Source: JBHEKP01 sp041859375
GTDB taxonomy: Bacteria; Hydrogenedentota; Hydrogenedentia; Hydrogenedentales; CAITNO01
Assembly: GCA_041859375.1 (NCBI GenBank)
Contig: JBHEKP010000265.1
Location: 1-7,845, forward strand
DNA: 7,845 nt
Reading direction: 5' to 3'
The position numbers and the translations under genes were made by a program. Positions within the stretch are counted from its first letter, which is position 1; the number at the start of each line of letters is the position of its first letter. A model generated the notes under the pieces. The model was not told the origin of the DNA. It did no database searches and worked only from the letters and a program-made list of their open reading frames with translations. Below are positions 1-7,845 of the stretch, piece by piece.

Positions 1-1031
1 CCGTTTTCGTGGCAGAAGGTGCCGATGTACATTTCAGCGCCCATGTCGGACATCTGGTAGCGGGAGGCGAAAATGCCGTTGGCCGCGTCCACCAGTTTCG
101 GGTTGATGTTCCAACTGTGCGGCCACAGGCCAAGAGACCAGCCGGAAGCGCATTCGCCGGCGTAAAAAATGTTCATGGCCCGGATGTATCCGGAGGCGTC
201 CCGGCTCAGCCGGGTAAAATCGAAACCCTGCGCCATCAGGATGTCCAGGGCGGTGGTCACGAGCTCGCGCGGCTTGGTGCCGTCGTCCTGGTTGTTGTCG
301 TAGTAAGTCTTGGGCTTGGGCATGCGCACATAGGCGGTGACCGTGTTGTTGTAGTTGAACCTGCCGTTGGACTGGATGCGGAAGTATTCGTTGACGGAGC
401 AGGCGTTGCCGTACTCCGTGTATCCGGAGGGCTGGTTGCACAGGGCGTCCACCTGCGCGGGCGTGATCTCCCCCGGCTGATCCGGAAAGTCCACCAGCAG
501 GCAGAGTCCGGTGAAATTGCCCAGGGTTGTTCCGCCCGGCGGGGCGCTTTCCGGCCCCGCGTTCTTGGGATCCCAGGCAGCGCGCTGGGCCAGGGGCCTG
601 CCCTTTTCGTCCACCAGCGCCCGGCGCTGCGCCGCCTGTATGCGCTCAATCACGGCGTCCTGCGGAAGCGCCTGCCATGCGGGGGCGGCGCCGGAAGGGG
701 CTGCGGCGGCCTTGCCGCCGGACGCAACAGCGGTCACAGGCACTCCGGTGGACTCAAAAGAGCGTCCGTCCGCCGAAAGCCGCGCATAGCACCAAAACTT
801 GGTTGCTGTATCCAGCACAACCTCCCTGCCGTCCGTGGTGCGCTGGTAGGCAAAAAACTCGTCACCGTACAACCGTACGGCAAAGGATGAGCCGTCCGGC
901 TGCCGGTAAATGAAATCCTCGTCCCCGAAATAGGGTCTGGCCGTTGCGGCCGTTGAGAAAAGGGCCGCCGCCGCAATAACCGGCAGCACACCCGCAAATA
1001 AACGCGCGACCGCATCCCCTAAACGCCTCAT
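1..1031 (-). CDS. Secreted M6-type zinc metalloprotease (N-terminal part, cut by window edge)
   Basis: Probably an exported peptidase that cleaves proteins outside the cytoplasm. The frame is open from an ATG at 1031-1029 to the left edge, giving 343 residues with no stop. An upstream GGGAGG six bases before the ATG supports this start. Residues 1-31 look like a signal peptide: Arg-rich start, hydrophobic Ala/Leu/Val core, likely cleavage after ATA (residue 31). Residues 34-83 resemble the N-terminal region of M6 proteases (GDE at 56-58, TDGR at 66-69, FWCYA at 79-83). The core then begins with LLVDFPD (178-184), a typical M6 strand, followed by SVNEYF (212-217) and the MPKPKTYYD stretch (237-245). 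The last residues are F-C-H-E-N (339-343) with a partial Gly codon, so the HExxH zinc motif is split by the edge. Residues 104-118 are a low-complexity Ala/Gly/Pro linker. Family assignment is by motif recognition. The missing C-terminus could carry beta-sandwich, PKD or sorting domains. Confidence 0.85.
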   Translation of the reverse strand, partial: MRRLGDAVARLFAGVLPVIAAAALFSTAATARPYFGDEDFIYRQPDGSSFAVRLYGDEFFAYQRTTDGREVVLDTATKFWCYARLSADGRSFESTGVPVTAVASGGKAAAAPSGAAPAWQALPQDAVIERIQAAQRRALVDEKGRPLAQRAAWDPKNAGPESAPPGGTTLGNFTGLCLLVDFPDQPGEITPAQVDALCNQPSGYTEYGNACSVNEYFRIQSNGRFNYNNTVTAYVRMPKPKTYYDNNQDDGTKPRELVTTALDILMAQGFDFTRLSRDASGYIRAMNIFYAGECASGWSLGLWPHSWNINPKLVDAANGIFASRYQMSDMGAEMYIGTFCHEN

Positions 1032-1238
1032 TGAAGGCCTCCCAAAACATCTTGCTCCCCGGTCCGCCAGATTACCCGGCACAACCAGGCCATGGAACCG
1101 TGGCGGACTTCTGGGTTGATTATAGGAAAAATACCCCGGCTATTTCGATTAAAACCGGAAACCGCGAACAGCCATATTGAGCACCCGGGCCAGATCGGCT
1201 AAACTTTTCAAGCGGTCCAACACCCGGAGACTCAGCCC
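1032..1238. promoter_or_regulatory. Divergent intergenic region with shared promoters
   Basis: This is the only gene-free stretch between the outward-facing M6 protease gene and the GH172 gene, so both promoters should lie here unless expression depends on distant sites. It contains an AT-rich island at about 1116-1155 in otherwise GC-rich DNA, the usual look of a promoter core. A plus-strand TTGATT at 1116-1121 could be a -35 element, with a poor -10 (CTATTT or TATTTC) near 1140-1146. No operator-like perfect repeat was recognised. Confidence 0.45.
1119..1124 (-). promoter_or_regulatory. Candidate -10 box for the M6 protease gene
   Basis: Read on the minus strand, these bases are TATAAT, a perfect sigma-70 -10 hexamer. 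It would place the transcription start near 1112 and leave a leader of roughly 80 bases before the protease ATG. No good TTGACA-like -35 is found 16-18 bases upstream, so the promoter is either activator-dependent or a chance match in an AT-rich island. Confidence 0.3.
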
Positions 1239-3332
1239 ATGAACCGACCCGTCTCATATCCCGCCATGCCGATTCTTTTGCTGTTGACGGTTTTCTCACT
1301 CTTTCAGACGGCACCGGGCGCGGAGGTTTCAACCGCCTCCCTGTTGGGTCAGATGACTGACTTGGAATCCCTGGCGGAACCGCCACGCCCCGCGTATGAC
1401 TCTGTCCAGTTTTCCTCCTATGACCGGCGCAGCAAGGCCCCCTTTGCGCCGGGATGGTTTGAAAACTCCGACGGTTTCGGCAATGAACCCGTTCCCAACG
1501 TGCTGGAAACCCTTTTGCCGGCGGACAACAAGGGGGTCGGCAGGTATCTTATTGCGCTCGTGGAGGGTCCGGGCGCGGTTGTGCGCACATGGACGGCCAA
1601 AATGGACGGAGAACTCACCGTCTGGCTGGATGACGCGGAATCCCCCGTCTACAACGGAAATGCGAATGACTTCATGATGGACCGTCCCGCGTGCCTTGGC
1701 GGCGCGTTTGAAAAACGGATGCCCGGCTTCACGCAGGTGGACGCGAATTATTTTCCCGTGGCCTTTGCGAAAAAACTGCGCATCGAATGGACGGGCCGCC
1801 TTTCGGAACTGCACTTCTACCACATCGGCGTGCGCCGCTACGCGCCCGGCACCGCCGTGGCCGCATTCTCCGCAAAAGACTTGGACACGGAACGGGAAAC
1901 CATCATCAAAACCTCCGGGCAGCTCGCCGCCCCCGGTGCGGCGTTTCAGCCCCAAGGGGAAAAGAGGGGATTTTCCGTTGCCTGCGCGCCGGATAAAAGG
2001 GAAACCCTGCTTGCGCTGGACGGCGGTGGGAAGGTGGTGGAATTCGCCCTGCGCGCCGCGGATGCTGACCCACAGGAGGCGCTCCGCCGGGTGGTGCTGC
2101 TGGGCTTCTTCGACGGCGCGGCCATTCCACAGATCGAGACGCCGCTCGGCGCATTCTTCGCATCCTGGCCCGGTATCACCCCCTATGATTCACTTCCTGT
2201 CACCGTGCGGCCCGACGGGCTCATGGTCTGCCGTTTTGTCATGCCTTTTGCCGCCAGTGCCTCCTTTGCGGTGGTTAACCATGGCGGAACCACCGCCGCG
2301 CTGGAGGGCTGGGTTGTGGTTAAACCCCTTGACACCCCCGATGTCCCCTGGCATTTTCGCGCGAAATGGCGGGTGGATCACGGACTGGACGCCGGGGGCG
2401 GCGAGGGTTCGATGGACTTGGATTTCCTTACCGCCCTTGGCCCGGGTTCTTTTGTGGGCGCCGTTTCCCATGTCACGAACCCCACCCCCGTCCTCACCAT
2501 CGGCGGAAGCTGGTGGGGCGAGGGTGACGAGAAAATTTGGGTGGATTCCAGCCAATTCCCGGTCTTTTTCGGCACGGGCAGCGAGGATTACTACAACTAC
2601 TCGTGGAGCAGGATAGATCTGTTCAGCCATGCCTACTGCGCCGAACCCGTCGCCACGGGCCCCGGTTGCGGGGGATTCACCACCAACCTGCGCTGGCACA
2701 TTTTGGACGCGCTGCCCTTTAACAGCCGATTTGCCTTTGCCATGGAATTGATGCACCATTCCGCCACACCGAACCTCAGTTACGGACGCACCTCCTACTA
2801 TTACGCCCCCCCCGAAACCCGGGACGCCACCCCGCGCATCAGGCCCGAGGATGTGCGCAGGGACGGCGCGCCGCCTGTTGTCATGGATTACCGCCTGGCC
2901 GGTCCCTTCGAAGAGCCCCGGTTCATGGAGGCGGAATCCCTGCTTTCCAAAGATGCGGCAAACACCCTGGTGGCAGAAAATCCCCTGTTCCTTGGCGGAA
3001 AGGCGCTCTGGTGGGATCCCAAACAGGAGGGGGGCACTCTCGCGCTGGTCTTCACCATTCCTGAAACGGGAAATTATCATCTGGGTATTGTTCATCTTCT
3101 CAGTCCCGATTCAGGCCGGTATGGCGCGATTCTGGATGACAAAAAAGTCCTGCTGGAACAGGCGGACCTGTTCTCCCCCCATCTGACCCTGTTGCGGATG
3201 CACCAAACTCCGCCCCTCCATCTCGAAAAAGGCGAACATACGATCACCCTGTCCGCAAAGGGGAAAAATGAACTCTCCTCCGGCACCCGTGTGGGCGTTG
3301 ATTTATTGTGGACCGCCAGGGCAGGACATTAA
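1239..3332 (+). CDS. Secreted GH172 (DUF2961) family glycoside hydrolase
   Basis: Likely an exported carbohydrate-active enzyme. Characterised GH172 members act on difructose dianhydride or on D-arabinofuranosyl/fructofuranosyl linkages; the substrate here is unknown. The ATG is preceded by GGAGA with an eight-base gap. Residues 1-28 form a signal peptide with a Leu-rich core and probable cleavage after APGA. Family signatures come in order: SSYDRRSK (59-66), EGPGAVVRTW (109-118), WWGEGDEKIWVD (425-436), GTGSEDYYNYSW (445-456) and RWHILDALPF (485-494). E449 in the GTGSEDY motif is a candidate for one of the family's two catalytic glutamates; E469 lies at about the right spacing for the second, but this needs alignment. 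From about residue 563 (MEAES) to 697 there is an additional, probably beta-sandwich module resembling carbohydrate-binding domains, which explains the length beyond the usual 350-450-residue core. It is divergent from the M6 protease gene and followed by a terminator-like hairpin, so it is probably monocistronic. Confidence 0.9.
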   Translation: MNRPVSYPAMPILLLLTVFSLFQTAPGAEVSTASLLGQMTDLESLAEPPRPAYDSVQFSSYDRRSKAPFAPGWFENSDGFGNEPVPNVLETLLPADNKGVGRYLIALVEGPGAVVRTWTAKMDGELTVWLDDAESPVYNGNANDFMMDRPACLGGAFEKRMPGFTQVDANYFPVAFAKKLRIEWTGRLSELHFYHIGVRRYAPGTAVAAFSAKDLDTERETIIKTSGQLAAPGAAFQPQGEKRGFSVACAPDKRETLLALDGGGKVVEFALRAADADPQEALRRVVLLGFFDGAAIPQIETPLGAFFASWPGITPYDSLPVTVRPDGLMVCRFVMPFAASASFAVVNHGGTTAALEGWVVVKPLDTPDVPWHFRAKWRVDHGLDAGGGEGSMDLDFLTALGPGSFVGAVSHVTNPTPVLTIGGSWWGEGDEKIWVDSSQFPVFFGTGSEDYYNYSWSRIDLFSHAYCAEPVATGPGCGGFTTNLRWHILDALPFNSRFAFAMELMHHSATPNLSYGRTSYYYAPPETRDATPRIRPEDVRRDGAPPVVMDYRLAGPFEEPRFMEAESLLSKDAANTLVAENPLFLGGKALWWDPKQEGGTLALVFTIPETGNYHLGIVHLLSPDSGRYGAILDDKKVLLEQADLFSPHLTLLRMHQTPPLHLEKGEHTITLSAKGKNELSSGTRVGVDLLWTARAGH

Positions 3333-3347
3333 CTGACAACTGAACGC

Positions 3348-3366
3348 AAGCCCACGCGGGTTTTTT
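3348..3366 (+). terminator. Probable Rho-independent terminator after the GH172 gene
   Basis: Sixteen bases after the TAA, AAGCCC pairs with GGGTTT around an ACGC loop (six pairs including one G-T), directly followed by more T's (run of six at 3361-3366). The stem is short, so termination may be partial. Its place between the GH172 stop and the next gene, in the right orientation, supports the call. Confidence 0.5.
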
Positions 3367-3390
3367 GGGATGCTTCATTTTGGCACAGGC

Positions 3391-3411
3391 GCCCCGCGCC
3401 GGTTGCGGGGC
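3391..3411 (+). other. GC-rich hairpin in the region before cinA
   Basis: GCCCCGC (3391-3397) pairs perfectly with GCGGGGC (3405-3411) around a seven-base loop. No T tract follows, so it is not a standard terminator. Two alternatives compete with it: a second GCGGGG at 3422-3427 could take the same left arm, and GCAAAG (3410-3415) could pair with CTTTGC (3435-3440). Function unknown; it might simply back up the terminator at 3348-3366. Confidence 0.35.
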
Positions 3412-3473
3412 AAAGGGTTAAGCGGGGGTATTTTCTTTGCACACCATGCCAATTTTCTCCCTTTAACTTCCGC

Positions 3474-3502
3474 TGGAAATGTCCCCTTTTTTTGTCTACA
3501 CT
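3474..3502 (+). promoter_or_regulatory. Weak sigma-70-like promoter candidate for cinA-dnaE
   Basis: TGGAAA (3474-3479) and TACACT (3497-3502) are separated by 17 bases, each matching four of six consensus positions. The predicted start near 3509 would give a leader of about 70 bases before cinA. It lies downstream of the terminator candidate, where a promoter for this gene cluster is expected. In a GC-rich genome of unknown sigma preference the call is tentative. Confidence 0.25.
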
Positions 3503-3542
3503 GCCTGCTGCCGGAAGCGCATGCCGGGAGATTAAAAAGGGG
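3483..3542. repeat. 9 bp perfect inverted repeat upstream of cinA
   Basis: CCCCTTTTT at 3483-3491 is the exact reverse complement of AAAAAGGGG at 3534-3542, with 42 bases between. The repeat ends 26 bases before the cinA ribosome binding site and encloses the candidate -10 box. It could form a long-loop RNA hairpin if transcribed from further upstream, or be a spaced protein-binding site, or be chance. No homologue of a known riboswitch was recognised. Confidence 0.35.
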
Positions 3543-3580
3543 CCGTTTGGGCGGGCGCAAACCGGTCCGGGAGATGCGAA

Positions 3581-4062
3581 ATGACAAGCCAAACCTCCTT
3601 GGAGGAGCGCGTGGCCGCCCTTTTTACAGACTCGGGACAAACCCTGTCCACGGCGGAGTCCTGCACCGGCGGGCTGATTGCGCACCGTCTGACCAATGTT
3701 TCAGGCGCTTCCGCCTTTTTCATGGGCGGTGTGGTGGCGTATGACAACGCCGTAAAAGCATCCGTGCTGGGCGTTTCGGAAGAGACGCTTTCCGCCCACG
3801 GCGCGGTGAGCGCCGAAACGGCCTCGGCCATGGCCGAAGGGGTCCGCCGCGCGCTGCGCACGGACTATGGCATCGCCGTGACCGGCATTGCCGGTCCGTC
3901 GGGCGGCAGTCCGGAAAAACCGGTGGGGCTCGTGTTCCTCGCCGTCTCCTCCAGGGAGGGGACCAGAGTCGTGCGCCGGCAGTTTTCCGGCACACGGCTG
4001 GAAATCAAAAACCAAACCGCGGACGCCGCGCTGGGTCTGCTTCTTGACAGGGGGGAAACGCC

Positions 4063-4066
<4 letters not shown>
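3581..4066 (+). CDS. pncC: CinA C-terminal domain protein, nicotinamide-nucleotide amidohydrolase (PncC type)
   Basis: Predicted cytosolic enzyme that deamidates nicotinamide mononucleotide to nicotinate mononucleotide in NAD recycling. The 161 residues correspond to the stand-alone CinA C-terminal domain; the N-terminal molybdopterin-binding-like domain of full CinA is absent. Signatures: TAESCTGG (24-31) with the family's active-site serine region, GGVVAYDNAVK (49-59), and GIAGPSGGSPEKPVG (102-116), a near-invariant phosphate/substrate loop. The final FSGTR...AALGLLL helix (135-155) is also typical. The start is supported by GGGAG at 3569-3573 with a seven-base gap. Its TGA overlaps the dnaE ATG in an ATGA arrangement, so the two are almost surely co-transcribed and translationally coupled. 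Family assignment is firm; the NMN activity is inferred from characterised relatives, since some CinA-domain proteins are untested. Confidence 0.93.
4049..4066 (+). promoter_or_regulatory. dnaE ribosome binding site and ATGA stop/start overlap
   Basis: AGGGGGG (4049-4055) lies inside the last codons of the CinA-like gene, seven bases before the dnaE ATG at 4063. The ATG shares its last two bases with the upstream TGA (4064-4066). This fixes the dnaE start and indicates coupled translation, by reinitiation of terminating ribosomes. Confidence 0.8.
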
Positions 4067-7587
<3,521 letters not shown>

Positions 7588-7597
7588 TAATGTTAAT

Positions 7598-7610
7598 GCG
7601 GCGCGGCCGC
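7598..7610. repeat. Short GC palindrome between dnaE and the M48 gene
   Basis: GCGGC (7598-7602) pairs with GCCGC (7606-7610) around a three-base loop. No T run follows, so it is unlikely to terminate transcription, and the M48 gene, 46 bases past dnaE, can be read through. Function unknown; possibly a minor RNA stabiliser or chance in GC-rich DNA. Confidence 0.25.
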
Positions 7611-7633
7611 CGGATAATTGAGAGGAGAACCGC

Positions 7634-7845
7634 ATGTACAGCAGCGCACGGCGCATGATTCCGGCCTTTGCCCTGTCCCTTTTGCTGGCGGGGTGCGTCA
7701 CCGCCCCCATGACCGGGCGCAACCAACTGCTGCTGGTGGGCGACGGCGAGATGAACGCCATGGGCGTGCAGGCGTTCCAGCAGGTGCTCACGGAGGAGCC
7801 CGTGTCCAAGGATCCTCAAAAGAACGCGCTGGTGTCCGGTGTCGG
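7634..7845 (+). CDS. M48-type metallopeptidase lipoprotein (N-terminal part, cut by window edge)
   Basis: Start of a probable membrane-anchored zinc peptidase of the M48 (OMA1/LoiP/BepA-like) group, whose known members act in envelope protein quality control. Only 70 residues are visible; the HExxH motif lies beyond the edge. AGGAG (7623-7627) is six bases before the ATG. Residues 1-20 form a lipoprotein signal: ARR near the start, hydrophobic core, lipobox LLAG-C with the lipidated cysteine at 21. The following TAPMTGRNQLLLV (23-35) is characteristic of lipoprotein M48 peptidases, which often carry a TGR-x-QL stretch just after the cysteine, then a helix with E39 and QAFQQVL (46-52). Position +2 after the cysteine is Val, not Asp, so an inner-membrane retention signal of the E. 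coli type is absent. It may be co-transcribed with dnaE, with no functional link evident. Confidence 0.8.
   Translation, partial: MYSSARRMIPAFALSLLLAGCVTAPMTGRNQLLLVGDGEMNAMGVQAFQQVLTEEPVSKDPQKNALVSGV

Noticed and set aside
9..890. A 293-codon plus-strand open frame at the left edge.
   Set aside because: It is antisense to the M6 protease frame, which has a signal peptide, a ribosome binding site and family motifs. The plus-strand translation is Gly/Val-rich and unrecognisable.
2190..3095. A 301-codon minus-strand frame inside the GH172 gene, and a 306-codon plus frame at 1696-2616.
   Set aside because: Both overlap the region where GH172 signatures are continuous in the main frame. They show no domain, and are shadows caused by codon bias.
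3381..3410. TGGCAC at 3381-3386 as half of a sigma-54 promoter.
   Set aside because: The required TTGC-type -12 element at the fixed spacing is missing; the next bases are part of the GC-rich hairpin.
3370..3744. A 124-codon plus-strand frame spanning the gene-free region and the start of the CinA-domain gene.
   Set aside because: It runs out of frame through well-conserved cinA codons, has no ribosome binding site I would trust, and has no recognisable motif.
7598..7610. The palindrome after dnaE as a transcription terminator.
   Set aside because: The stem is only five pairs with no following T run, and the M48 gene starts shortly after in the same direction.

Overview
This is a GC-rich bacterial chromosomal segment with five protein-coding genes, two of them cut by the window edges. 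No RNA gene, mobile element, CRISPR array or phage feature was seen. The organism cannot be named from the sequence alone. A secreted GH172 (DUF2961) protein beside a secreted M6-type protease, with high GC and good Shine-Dalgarno sites, suits a polymer-degrading environmental bacterium. Such genes are common in the PVC superphylum and in lineages such as Candidatus Hydrogenedentota. That placement is a low-confidence inference.

Left part (1-3366): two divergent genes share a ~207 bp intergenic region. The minus-strand gene (1031 down to the left edge) encodes an exported M6-type zinc metalloprotease; the window cuts it inside its HExxH motif. The plus-strand gene (1239-3332) encodes a 697-residue exported GH172-family protein with an extra C-terminal beta-sandwich-like module. 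A short hairpin followed by six T's lies just after it and probably ends transcription. Both products have signal peptides, so this half looks like an extracytoplasmic degradation locus.

Middle (3333-3580): a 248 bp gene-free stretch holds that terminator, a GC-rich hairpin with competing partners, a 9 bp perfect inverted repeat and a weak sigma-70-like promoter candidate.

Right part (3581-7845): a housekeeping plus-strand cluster. A stand-alone CinA C-terminal domain protein (NMN amidohydrolase, PncC type) overlaps the start of dnaE by ATGA, which suggests translational coupling. dnaE encodes the replicative DNA polymerase III alpha subunit (1174 residues). It keeps the catalytic aspartates, a beta-clamp motif, an OB fold and apparently a complete PHP metal site. 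After 46 bp comes the start of an M48-type metallopeptidase lipoprotein, cut by the right edge.

I see no convincing undescribed system here. The points most worth checking are the intact PHP site, the cinA-dnaE coupling, the structured region before cinA, and the domain composition of the GH172 protein.
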